Shown in pieces: positions 35,460 to 47,597 of a stretch of DNA of 64,000 nt (position 1 is the stretch's first letter; every line of letters begins with the position of its first letter). The DNA comes from Nipponacmea schrenckii. Its lineage: Eukaryota; Mollusca; Gastropoda; Lottiidae. The DNA lies in assembly GCA_030562195.1 (NCBI GenBank), contig CM060201.1:30176067-30240066 (forward strand). The letters are read 5' to 3'. The notes beneath the pieces are model-generated. The model was not told the origin of the DNA and made no database searches. It saw only the letters and a program-made list of their open reading frames with translations. A program made the position numbers and the translations under genes.

Positions 35460-37330
35460 CATAAGCATGTTTTTTTTTTTTTTTGTTTTTTTTTTTTTTG
35501 CAGTTTGCTGACGGTGAAAGTCGTAGGCCGTTTTGTTATATCCTTAAATAATTAATCGTCAGAGACGAATCTCTAAAATTCAGAAAGAAATCGGGAAACG
35601 TATTATTCGCGAGATAAAGCATTACTATTTGTTTTCAACAAAGACTAGGATGATGTTATATCCGCAGGAAAATATTCTTCGCGAATGTAACCATAGTATC
35701 AACCTCGTCATCCTTTGTCACTTTTACTTCAATAGGTAATACAATACATAGAAATCAGAAATATTGGATCGAAAATACAATCAAAGGTCAAAAGGATTGT
35801 GTGGCGACTGGCTATTGTTACTCTCAACGTGAAAATGAACCGTCCTTTCATGGTTCTTTAATGAAAGAGAAAATACCTGAAGATTGAAAATAAATCTTGT
35901 ATGACTTTTGATTATTCTGGTTGAAATTTAACTAGCCACGTCTGTATACGATATAATCTCTTTTCAACAACAGTAAAGACTGTACAATTCAATTGGTATT
36001 CAAATGACAGTAATTACGGTGGGCTGTGAAATTATGAGAAGGCAGATCGAAATGATACATAAATTGCTGATCGGTCTACGATAAACTTTATGAAGTAAAA
36101 CGCTGAAAAAACCTTTGGAAGAAATTTAATACAAAAATTGTTTATCTGTATTTTTTGCAAGAATTAAAATAGAAATATTAAAACATGTTGTTACTCAGGG
36201 TTTCACGCTATGCTTGTTACTTTCAGTCTGCATTCTGACTTTGAACTTTGCTCATGTTTACCATCCAGATAAGTTCGCAACGTTTGTTTAAAGGCATTAA
36301 TAATGAAAAGCTTTTCAATTAAATTTGAATAAAAAGGGCTGCCAATTTGAATGAAAATAATTAATGTAGTTGAAATTTTGCAATATAAATTAATGTCTTT
36401 AAGAGAATAATTGATAATATTATCTACTGTGTCGTGAAATACCTCGCCAACGTGGTGGAATCTTAAATTATGTGTAAAGCCGTGATTGGTTACGGTTTAT
36501 TGGCATGAACAATATTTTTTGTATACCCGGGTACCCTCGTCCCAGTAAATGATTGTGGTTGGCTAAATCAAAAGCTTGGGGAGGTTTTGTAGTGTTCAAT
36601 TTGATGATTGCATTGCTTGTAAAACTTAATAATTACCTGTTCTCTTTGGACAAAATGGTACTTTCATGCCGTTTGTCGACGTCACGTTGGTCAGGAATCG
36701 GGATCTGCTTTTTGATTCGAATGGTTCTCTGCATGAACATGTCGCTATGTGTAGCGCATGCTATCCAGAGTTATCACGAATTATTAACGGGTAGGACAAC
36801 ATGATTCGCATACAATCGGAATATTCCATGGACTATATCGGGTTACATCGAGGACTACCCACGGTTACCCATTCGATGGTTTCCTAAAAATTAATTTAAC
36901 GAAGATATACTAGGAATAAACGAGGTGTGGCGTTTGGTGGGAACTAGGCAAGCAAAAATATTATGCTATAACACCAGAACTTTCTTACAACTTACATAAA
37001 AAGAAAAAATTATAAATTAGTTATAGTGTTAGAACTTTTTGGTTAAAAATTTCAGATTGGGTACTCTCTTTGTTAGGGTATATATTTTTCAGCACCAAAC
37101 TTTTTCAACCTAAAAAATATCAAGTTGCCTCTTTAACTATCTCTCACATTTAAAACGATTCCGTATGTTTATATAGAAACAAACAGTCCAATAACGAGAC
37201 TACCTTTCGTATGCCACGACATCGATTAAAACATCTATTGTTCATGATGATGGATCGAAGTGTTTTCCAATACTTGCTGTAGAACCACTGTTATAAAATA
37301 CCCTATGGGATTTAGCGGTCCTTTATTGTT
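35460..37330. other. Poly-T tract then no gene seen
   Basis: T-runs at about 35469-35500 are followed by AT-rich sequence with no supported gene. A possible 5' UTR acceptor, 'tttatttttcag', lies at about 37357-37368, just upstream of the start codon of the lectin gene at 37391. Confidence 0.4.
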
Positions 37331-37390
37331 GCAGAACGATAAATGTATTTCGATTGTTTATTTTTCAGTGTAAAGTAAGACGTCGCCGGA

Positions 37391-40300
37391 ATGATGGTTA
37401 TCAACAGTATTTTACAATGTTATTTCTCTGTGATATTCGGATTACTTTTCTTCAATATACAGTACGTGGGTAAGTTGTCAGTACAAAAATTATACTAATA
37501 TTCAAATATCAGTTAATACGGTCGTTTAGAAATCTAAGACTCATAAACCTGTGAAGGGGTAATACCTCTTAGGATGATTTAAAAAAAATTTTTTTTTTTA
37601 ACTTGGCATAAAATAAATGATGTATTCATAAGTTGACTTAACTGGTGTCAAACTAATACGACAGAAACCCTCGATCGATAAAATATCGATAAAAAAAAAT
37701 CGCAATTTTTAAAGTCTCTTAGAAGTCATCAAAATCCCCCCAAAATCCGATTAATCCACAAATCAAGTCAGAAATTAATATGTCCATAAAGCGATTTTCA
37801 AATCGCGAATATTGCAAATCCGTTATAATTATAAAGGTTACTCTTACATCGGTCGGGTTTTCATCCTTGACCTCTACTCTTGAATTGACCTCCACAACGT
37901 CAGACAATGTACGATATATAAATTCACGGAGGGCCGAGAAAAGGCAATTCATATGATTGGTATTGATATTGGCGTTGATCGTGTGCCATTAATAATGAGT
38001 TTAAAACAGGGTTACTTAGAGCTGTTCTGTCTACACTTAGTGAAATGTTGTAAACCTTGTAAACATATAAAACACTAACACCAAACAAAACATATACAAT
38101 GGTATTTCTTTTACCAACATTTTTCCAGACAGCAACAACTAAGTCCTCACCTATCAACCTGCCATCTACTCTACAGTGCCTTCTCCTTATGCTGTTTACG
38201 AAAGATAATACAATAGGAAATATGCTGTATTTCATTTATGGACAAATATAACACATAAATGATACAAATAAGAAAGAGACAAATAAAGAAAAGAAACTCT
38301 GCACTGCACAATTTTATTAGACATTAAAATAATTTTTCAGTTAGTAGTGGAAACTCAACGTCACACAGAATGATATACTATTTAAACGTTGTACCTAGAA
38401 CATGGAATGAAGCTAAGATATTATGCAGTGGACAGGATGCAACTCTTATTATTATCAAAGACAATGAAATCAAACAACGATTAGAATATTTAGATTCAAA
38501 TACAGAATGGAATGGTGAATTTAGTTCCATGTAAGTATAGTTTATATGACTTTAAATGGGCGTATATTTGTCGATCATGACGATGTAATGAAATGTATAT
38601 AAAAAATTGAACACAGTTTTCATTATTTTAAAAGCAGACAATTGACAATCGTCCTCCAGATTTTTCATGCTCTGCTAAGTTTTTACTTCATGACCTAATT
38701 CCCCTGACATCATTAGAAACATATAGATGGAACCAAATAAATAAGTATATTTTGTATTGTGTACAATCAATTAACCATGCACAAGTAATAGATGTTTAAA
38801 ATTTGAGTAAAATCTCCATGTTAAAATAAAAAAAAGAAGGATTTGAAGCCCCAAGGCCGGATTTAATAAAGAAAAAAAAACATATCCCCTTTACTATAAC
38901 AGATGGACAGAAGCCGCGGTGGCTCGGTGAGTTAGATTCTAGGTCGTCAACCTGAAGGTCCAGGGTCCAATCGCGGCAAGGGTTCGGATTTTTCAGTCCA
39001 TTTTCCCATTGTCAGTGATGTAGGTCGGTAAAAAAGTAGGCCAATGCCGCTGTCATGACTAAAGTTCCCTAATTGCACAATGCAGTAGGACTTAAAACTT
39101 AAAATTGATTTCATTCTAATCGCTGTAACATATTGATGAATGTGATAGTATACGAAAGATAATTATATGATATTAAGGTGTGTTCCCATTCCCACTCATA
39201 ATTCCCATTACTCATAATCCCAGTTCTCATAAATTAAATTAAATTCTGAAAATAGTAAATACCTATATTATCAATGGAATTTCAGTAGATGGATTAACAA
39301 CTAATGATCACAATTAATCATTCATTTTCTACAGTATCTTTAGGGTTTGTTTGATATATTCATGTATTTGCTATCCCAAATTCGTTTGATGTTAACTGGC
39401 TTGTATCGACATCATGGAGAATGCGCCAGATGTAGAAAAGAAGGTTGCCTTCCATGACTATATCACAACTACCTGGGTAGTTGATGATGCCAGATTTCCC
39501 ATCCATCTTTGGAACCTTTACAACACAGTCGCACCAAAAACAATTTAGAGGGATTTCGCAGTCGCTTAGATAAAATGTTCACTCATAATCATCCAACTAT
39601 TTTAGATTTTAAGATGTAAACAACGAGTTTACAGAGAAATTGACAATAGGTTGGGACGATTAAAGAACCAGTTAGTCAAGAGAAGACTATTTAGGGAATA
39701 TTTGGATTCAGTTGGTCATTTGACGAAACTTAATTGATTTCATTAAAGTGCTTAAATATGTGCAAATATTTTGTTGTTAATATTGGGTGTTTATATTATT
39801 GAGATTAAAGATTGAGATTAAAGAATAATATTGCCTATATAATGGGTTATGACCATGTCTCTATCGGGGTACAGCGAGGGATTAAAGATGCACTAAACCA
39901 TAAATAATTAATTATGAGAAATGTTATGAGTAATGGGAGTAAACCGATATTAACGTCGATGGAGTATATACTATGTGTTATACAACTTGTTTTTTAACTG
40001 ATTACATGTAAGAGATTTTTATTTCAACAATCAATAATTATTGGAGATCAATAAAGATTCAAATGATGTAAGAATTACGTCATTCTACAAAATTCATTGT
40101 TTGTAACTAAGTAGGCTTATCCAAGATAAATATTTGTTGGGCGACACGACATTTTCCTTATATACAATCAATATCTTCGAGCCTAGAGTAGTTTAACAGG
40201 TTCTTGTCCAGAATGTTTGATATGAAATATACTATAATGTAAAGAAACCAAAACTTCTCGAATACATTACAACAAAACAACAAAAAGTTTCGTTTGCTTA

Positions 40301-43300
40301 TTGTAGCGAAATTTTAAAAAATCATCAATTCAAATTGCTTTTTCTCTCAAAGCAAATATTTTGGTCATTTTGGTTAAAAAAACCTTTTTGTTTGAATTAT
40401 TATTAATTATTAAAATATGAATTAAAATTATTCATCCAAACCATTTTTTAAAGGTTACGTCTAATTCCGGGTGTACTTGAAGAGGTTTTTTTCAATTTTA
40501 AGCTGGTAAAATAGGTCCTTTAGGGTCAGACTTTTGTTGGAAGTTTAAGTTGTAATTTCGATGGTGTAAGTTGATGACCTTGATTTCATCTTACTCATTA
40601 TTCCAGCCCTCCACTGTAAAAGGGGCGTTTTATGGGCATTAAACCCAAGGGTTTCCTAAACCAGCTTATCAAAGGATCCTTGTCAGGAGATTGTAAAACC
40701 TCAGTTTTTAATTTGTAAAATATAATTGTTTGTTACAATTGAATCTTATTGTTGTTGCTCCACATAAAAATTTTTCCCAAAAAAGGTCTTTAAAATTTTT
40801 ATAAATAGGGGCTAATGATGATATGAAAAACCCCTCAGTTTTTAATTTCCACGGGCAAGAAGAAAAAAAAAATTGTATACTTTAGAAAAATTGTTTTGTT
40901 GCTTTTTAGAGTACAGCGCCATATTTATTGAACCTGTCTTAAGGAAAAGCATTTTATAATAGATCTATCAATAATTAATCGAACCAATTATCATATAGAT
41001 TGTGATTAGCCCAGCCATGGATGAGAAAAACTGTCAAGTTGATTGGCATTTACCTCCTTCCTTAAATCGTTTGTCGTACGCCCACATGGAATGTGGAACG
41101 TATATTGCCGTCACCCATGCCAGTCCGTCGATCCGTCCGTCCACAATTGATCGCAAACACTCTAGAAGGCAAAATTCTTGACCGATTTTGACATAACTTT
41201 GTCTGAGTGTTCGTAATCACCCAAGGATGAACCTTGTTGAAAATCAGCGAAATCGACAAATATTAAGTATCACTTATTGCCCGTGATTTTAAAACACGCT
41301 CAATTTTAAGTTGGTAAAGCCTCAATCCTTTACGGATTTTGATGAAACTTGCTTAATTGATTCTTATCGCCTAAGCATGAATCCTATTGATGATCAAAAA
41401 TATCGAAATTATTTGATATAAATGATTGCTCTTGTTCTTTAAAACGCGTTCGATTTTTGGCTTGTAAACACTCTACAAGACACAATTCTTTTAGTATTTT
41501 GACATTTAACTTGCTGGAATTGTTTGTCAAAGAATGAACCATATACAATATCAAATATACCGAAAAATAGTGCCTTGTATATAAACAGTATATCGTTTTG
41601 CAAAGCTAAACCATGTCAACACAATTGAAACTCAGCATAATAATATTAACATAATATCGAAAATACTGAACACACAAGATCGCAATATAGCTAAACCAAC
41701 TAAAATACCATTAAATTAATGATCATTTTCAGGCTTCAAACCAAACCGTTCTGGATTGGTTTATATGAAGATAATTCTACCTATTTCTGGGAAGGATGTA
41801 ACAAGATGGATAATTGGCCATTTTGGGGTTCAACTACACCAGCTCCAAGTCCTAATGATAAATGTGTCTCCATCAAAAACGGCTACATCGGTTCAACAAA
41901 CGAGTGTAATCTTAAACAACCATTTATATGTCAAAGATACGATGGTAAGTAGTCGCAGACCTTCGAATTGGAAAGTTATTCTTTTCTGACCACTAAGACT
42001 TCAAAATCTTCTTATTGCATTACATTTGTCTTTTTAAAAAACTATTGTTTGATTTGACTTTGTTCACTTGGTAGAAAGAAACTTAATTTTAATAGGGCCT
42101 ACCGTTCGAATAGTGTCCATGCAAATTCAGTATGAAAATACTTTTAAACTGTCAAATGAATATAAGAAACAGATTTAGTAATATTACCAAAATCTTGACG
42201 TGGAGCATAAAACTTATTATAAAAAAGCAGCTTCTAGAAAATATTCATCTTTCAAAGAAAGAAAATGACTGAGCACAGTATTAGTCGTTGCACGTCAACA
42301 AGGTCGACTAAATGAGCTTTTGACGAAACATCGTAAAAACAAAAAATAAGCACAAGATATATATGTATATACGATTTCTGATATTTATTAACTCAATGTT
42401 TCACATGCTCATACAGAGCGCGTTATCAAGAGAATTCTCTACGCCTATTTCTAACTGTCTTATAAACAGTATCGTAAAAACATGTTGCGGATTTTTTTAG
42501 GTCCACCGCATACTGGTTTTTGGTCTAAGATGCAATATGTAGATATAACATTATGTAGTTGTTAATCATAAAACTTGCAATGGTGTGTTTTAAAATTTAA
42601 ACTTAAGTTGCACTAAATTCTACAAAAACTATTGAATAAAACGGAGGTCTTTGTCTATTTTAGCTCATTAAAGACAAATGTGATATTTATTAACTTGATT
42701 TAAATTCAATACATCTATATTGTCATGAAATTAGGAAAAGTGTAAAAATATGGGACGGAAAATAAATCGATGAAATCAAAGAATTTTCATGGAGTATTGC
42801 CTTTCTCCGTATTGTTCTAAGTTGATCAATATTTCTTTTATCGTTAATATTTATATAAACTTCTTGTCTAATAATTAATTTGAATGAAAAACTTGCTTTT
42901 CTTTTTTAAGTGATATATCGGTAGCTGTTTTAGAATATAAATTATTCATCGGCCAGTATTTCGTATTTTCTTAAACAAGAAACGGTTACCTGATGGCGGT
43001 TGTAGTCGTTTAACAGGACAAAAGTTCAATTGAAAAAAAGAATTTAGCATACATTTTTTAGTATGGTATATGGTTTGTATCTACATGTATATGCATAAAA
43101 TTTGGTTAAAATTAAAACAGAATCTAAAACGTAACTCAGATATGCACGCTATACGATCTATAAGCAACTTTTATGTCACATAGATATGGTGTATTATTTT
43201 AGTTTATTTGTAAAAAGTCGTTTATATGTGATTTAAAGAGATGGCTTTTGGACAAAATATAAACGACTTATTCCTACAATGACAACAATTAGTATCTCAT

Positions 43301-46300
43301 ATAAATAATTAAATATAACCAGACAAATTAAAATTGTCCATATTGATTTTATCATTATCCTTGGTAATTTGTTCTTGTTCAAAGTCTTTAAGTGGTAAAC
43401 AAGTGGTTGCCTAGCGAACATACCTTATAAACTTTTAGTATTACCCAGGCATAGTTCTTTGATCAAATGAAAAATTAAAAGGATTTTTATTTCCTAATCG
43501 TTTGCATCTTACGGGCTTATGAGGACGAGCAATAATATGCAGTGTGCAATGCGACATTAAGTTATAAGTTCAGGTTCGTCAATATTATTGTGGCAAAAGG
43601 TGAGGCCTCTTTAGCATTCACAAGCTAACGACGGACAAGAGTGACGACAACTAATACGTATGAATGGAATGAAATGAGTTTTACGTTAATACATCATGCA
43701 AAAACTGATACTAAAGTAATAGGTCTATCATTTCTTCTGGTAAAATATCTGAAAGGATAAGAATCAGCCTTCGTCTGTAATATTAAATAAATAACTGAAA
43801 TTTAATCCTGTTTACTGTTAGTCTGTTCACTGGTCTGATTCGTAGAAGTATTTTTTCATGTCATTTACTTGCAGCACATTGAAAATTCAACGCTGAGTAC
43901 TTTGATCACAAGCGTATAACAAAGTCGTAGAAAGTAAAGTAAAGTAAATCGATAAGCACTAATGCAATTATGCTGGCTTACAAGAATGAAATGAAATCTT
44001 ATTTATTTCAGGTGAATGTTGGTTCGATCCGATACCATTTAATACAACAACAGATGGTACAACACCACCATCTACAATAGTAGAAGATGAAGCAGCTTGT
44101 GCTCAACTATGTCGAAAATCATTACATAATTCAGAAGAATGTTGGGCATTCTCTTATCAGTTTACTACTAAGAACTGTTTTCTACATTATCATGCTGATT
44201 TTTCAGCATATATCAAAGCCAATCGAATTTTACAGGCAGATTCTTCTAAAGTATTCTACACTAAAATGTGTTTTGAAGGTAAATATCGGTATTGAGTATA
44301 ACACATCAAACGGATCTGGATTTAAAAAACAATTTATCAAAAAGTTTCAGAGCATTTTAGTTCTCAAGAATGGTCAATATGAGTATATTCATCAGTGAAC
44401 TTACCTGGTGCCATAAATGTAACAGAATTCCTTAAAATCTGGAAAACTCACAAAATTAAGTCATTTTTAAAAACGCTTAATCAATTTATTAATCGTTTTC
44501 AATAAACAAATTCATCTTTATGGATAATAACATAGTTTTTGGGATATTTATTTATTTCTATGTCATTTTTAGCAGCAGGTATATTTACTGATGAATAGAA
44601 CTCTTATTGGCCAAGTTTAAATTTTCAAATTTTATATTCAATCTAAGACATATTATCCCTTCAAAGTCAAAGTTATGTTATGTGGATCTATTCGATGCCC
44701 TATACCATCTAATTTTACTGAGTTGTCAACTTCAAAAAATGAAAAGTTTGTTTACATGACGCTTTGATATATGACCTAATTTGCACAGTTATTCACAAGT
44801 TGGTTTTATGAACCTGTCAACATACTATTGTGTGATAATTGACTTTCTGATTTCCCTGTGGATCTTATGATTTCTCTAAAAAAGAAACCAACTGGTAAGA
44901 AACGGTGGGGCATTTGACTTAAGTAATTCATTATTTTTTTTTCTTGCAGGAATTAGAAGAGTAGATAACAGAACATTAAATCTACCTAATTCTACACCTT
45001 TAATGAGTTCTTGTCAAGGTGTGACACCTTCTACAGGCTATGGTAAGAACAAATAATTGACGTTTCTTTTACTTTCAATTGCAGATAATAACAAATAATT
45101 TGGTCGTTCCACCAAAGTTTCTTAAGAAATAAAGAAACTATTCGCTACTTGCTTTGAAACTCCTCACTGCCCCGATCCTTAAGGTTTACACAAAGACAAA
45201 GGGAATCAATTTGTATTGATCTCTGATTTCCTTGGCTGATTGATTGTCTTTCAGTATTGTTTATGTAAATAATAGCAGACCTATAGAACGTGTCGATCTA
45301 TTAGTATGGTTAACTGAATAGATATTCTCGTGGCTTAATCAACTTATATTAAATGTTCTATCACGAAAACAGGATTGCAAACTAAGTACATGTAAATATA
45401 AAAATTGCTAACGGAATTTTCAAAACCTAATTCCAGTTTGATGGTCTTCAAATATAAGTTAAGAAAACAATTCAATTAAAATATTTACCAATATATTCAG
45501 ATCAGCAGAACCAAGGGAATTGAACGCAATATTTTTTATACTATGATCTATATCCTACACTCACTTGGTTTGTTGATACTATGATCTATGCATTCTATAC
45601 TAACTTGGGTTGTTGATGCCATGATCTATACATTCTATACTTACTTGGTTTGTTGATACTATGATCTATGCATTCTATACTAACTTGGTTTGTTGATACC
45701 ATGATCTATACATTCTATACTTACTTGGTTTGTTGATACTATGATCTGCATTATATACTAACTTGGTTTGTTGATACATGTACTATGATCTATACATTCT
45801 ATACTTACTTGGTTTCTTGATACAATGATATGCATTCTATATACTAACTTGGTTTTTTGATACAATGATATGTATTCTATATACCAACTTGGTTTTTTGA
45901 TACTATGATCTACATTCTATACTAACTTGGTTTGTTGATACCATGATCTATACATTCTATACTTACTTGGTTTGTTGATACTATGATCTGCATTATATAC
46001 TAACTTGGTTTGTTGATACTATGAACTATACATTCTATACTTACTTGGTTTCTTGATACAATTATATGCATTCTATATACTAACTTGGTTTTTTGATACT
46101 ATGATCTGCATTATATACTTACTTGGTTTGTTGATACTATGATCTGCATTATATACTTACTTGGTTTGTTGATACTATGATCTATGCATTCTATATACTA
46201 ACTTTGTTTCTTGATACTATGATCTACATTCTATACTTACTTGGTTTGTTGATACTATGATCTATACATTCTATACTTACTTGGTTTGTTGATACTATGA

Positions 46301-47597
46301 TCTGCATTCTATACTTACTTGGTTTGTTGATACTATGATCTATACATTCTATACTTACTTGGTTTGTTGATACTATGATCTGCATTCTATACTTACTTAG
46401 TTTGTTGATACTATGATCTATAAATTCTATACTTACTTGGTTTGTTGATACTATGATCTATACATTCTATACTTACTTGGTTTGTTGATACTATGATCTG
46501 CATTCTATACTAACTTGGTTTGTTGATACTATGATCTATACATTCTATACTTACTTGGTTTGTTGATACTATGATCTGCATTCTATACTTACTTAGTTTG
46601 TTGATACTATGATCTGCATTCTATACTAACTTGGTTTGTTGATACTATGATCTATACATTCTATACTTACTTGGTTTGTTGATACTATAATCTGCATTCT
46701 ATACTTACTTGGTTTGTTGATACTATGATCTATACATTCTATACTTACTGGTGTTGTTGATACTATGATCTATACATTCTATACTTACTGGTGTTGTTGA
46801 TACTATGATCTACATTCTATACTAACTTGGTTTGTTGATACTATGATCTGCATTCTATACTTACTTGGTTTGTTGATACTATGATCTATACATTCTATAC
46901 TTACTGGTGTTGTTGATACTATGATCTATACATTCTATACTTACTGGTGTTGTTGATACTATGATCTATACATTCTATACTTACTGGTGTTGTTGATACT
47001 ATGATCTACATTCTATACTTACTTGGTTTGTTGATACTATGATCTATACATTCTATACTTACTGGTGTTGTTGATACTATGATCTATACATTCTGTACTC
47101 ACTTGGTTCGTTGATACTATGATCTACATTCTATACTAACTTTATATTTATATGTATTCTTCTTTCTGATATGGAAACAGATTCTCATTAGCCTCATTAT
47201 TTATGAGCATTATTGTAAATTCTTGAATCAATATTGTTTAAATCAATATATTTTGTGTGTTTCAGACACAGATGAAAATGTTTGCTATTGTGGTTGTGAA
47301 GCGCCACCGACAATTTTTGATCCGGAACTCGAGGCTGATACCCTGGATGACAAAGTGGAAGCAATCCAGAAAGAGTTAAGCGTTGATGTTAAAAATACAT
47401 CGTCGTCCATAAGAAAACTTACAAGTGCAACAGATGACCGACCTAGTGCTCAGAGCATTGGTTATGTTGGAGTCGCTTTTATGGCTGTAGTTTTTGGTGG
47501 AATTGTTCTTCTCGATTCCAATCTTTTGGTGGCTGCAATTAGTGATTTCTATAAATCATGGAAATCCAAGGAAGACTCTCAAAGACTACAGGAGTAG
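37391..47597 (+). CDS. Single-pass membrane C-type lectin / PAN-like receptor
   Basis: Six exons join in frame with GT-AG introns: 37391-37469, 38341-38530, 41733-41944, 44012-44278, 44950-45042, 47266-47597, giving 390 residues. Residues 1-26 are a signal peptide (ILQCYFSVIFGLLFFNI). A C-type lectin-like domain spans about 30-160, with WNEAKILC, PFWIGLY, WPFW, CVSI and FICQR. Its four core cysteines are visible, but neither EPN/QPD nor WND, the usual calcium-sugar signatures, is. Residues 161-249 form a PAN/apple-like module (CAQLCRKS, CWAFSYQF, CFLHY). A short linker (250-280) leads to a Cys-rich stalk (CYCGC, 287-291), a helical segment, a TM helix at 345-363 (IGYVGVAFMAVVFGGIVLL) and a tail ending KSKEDSQRLQE. 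It is likely a type I receptor or adhesion protein at the cell surface; the ligand is unknown. The two N-terminal domains are common in invertebrate immune and adhesion proteins. Introns 2 and 5 are repeat-laden. Confidence 0.87.
38905..39135 (+). mobile_element. tRNA-derived SINE in intron 2 of the lectin gene
   Basis: The head has an A-box-like 'ggtggctcggtgagtt' (about 38919) and a B-box-like 'agggtccaatcg' (about 38964) about 30 bases apart, as in a tRNA-derived RNA polymerase III promoter. Then follow 'gtcagtgatgtaggtcggt' and the tail 'gtaggacttaaaacttaaa'. The body matches the elements at 21405 and 35098. Orientation is the same as the host gene. Confidence 0.72.
39412..39725 (+). pseudogene. 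MULE-like transposase C-terminal fragment
   Basis: In shifting frames it reads ITTTWVVDDARFPIHLWNLY (about 39460-39522), then NNLEGF..RLDKMFTHNHPT (about 39540-39600), then RVYREIDNRLGRLKNQ (about 39624-39670). 'TW..PRFP...WN.Y' followed by 'NNLEGF...HP' is a pattern I recall from the end of MULE-domain / FLYWCH-type transposase proteins. It is frameshifted and short, so it is a relic inside intron 2 of the lectin gene. Confidence 0.5.
41060..41570 (-). repeat. Dispersed tandem-type repeat, family shared with 63.5-64 kb
   Basis: On the minus strand it contains repeated modules of about 150 bp such as 'ggttcatccttgggtgat', 'tttgtcaaaatc' and 'agagtgtttgcgatcaa'. The same modules run forward at 63540-64000. 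It also includes 'gtccgtcgatccgtccgtcc', an imperfect CCGT microsatellite. It lies in intron 2 of the lectin gene. Confidence 0.55.
43500..43700 (-). mobile_element. SINE-like fragment, minus orientation
   Basis: On the minus strand a 'taacgtaaaactcatttcatt' tail occurs at about 43670-43690, resembling the SINE tails elsewhere in the window. The head is too diverged to recognise. It lies in intron 3 of the lectin gene. Confidence 0.3.
45540..47140 (+). repeat. Minisatellite of 36-40 bp units in the last intron of the lectin gene
   Basis: About forty units of the type 'ggtttgttgatactatga' plus 'tctatacattctatacttac'. The spacer alternates between 'tctataCATT' (40-bp unit) and 'tctgCATT' or 'tctaCATT' (36-38-bp unit). 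The two types alternate in places, which gives a higher-order period of about 76 bp. A variant run with 'ttactggtgttgttgat' clusters at 46740-47070, showing local expansion. It ends about 125 bp before the membrane-anchor exon. Confidence 0.92.

Noticed and set aside
38919..38975. Possible tRNA gene
   Set aside because: A- and B-box-like words are present, but the arms do not pair into a cloverleaf and the sequence continues as a SINE.
45540..47140. Regular repeat and spacer look, as in a CRISPR array
   Set aside because: The spacers are not unique but belong to two or three recurring variants, and the host is a eukaryote with the array inside an intron.
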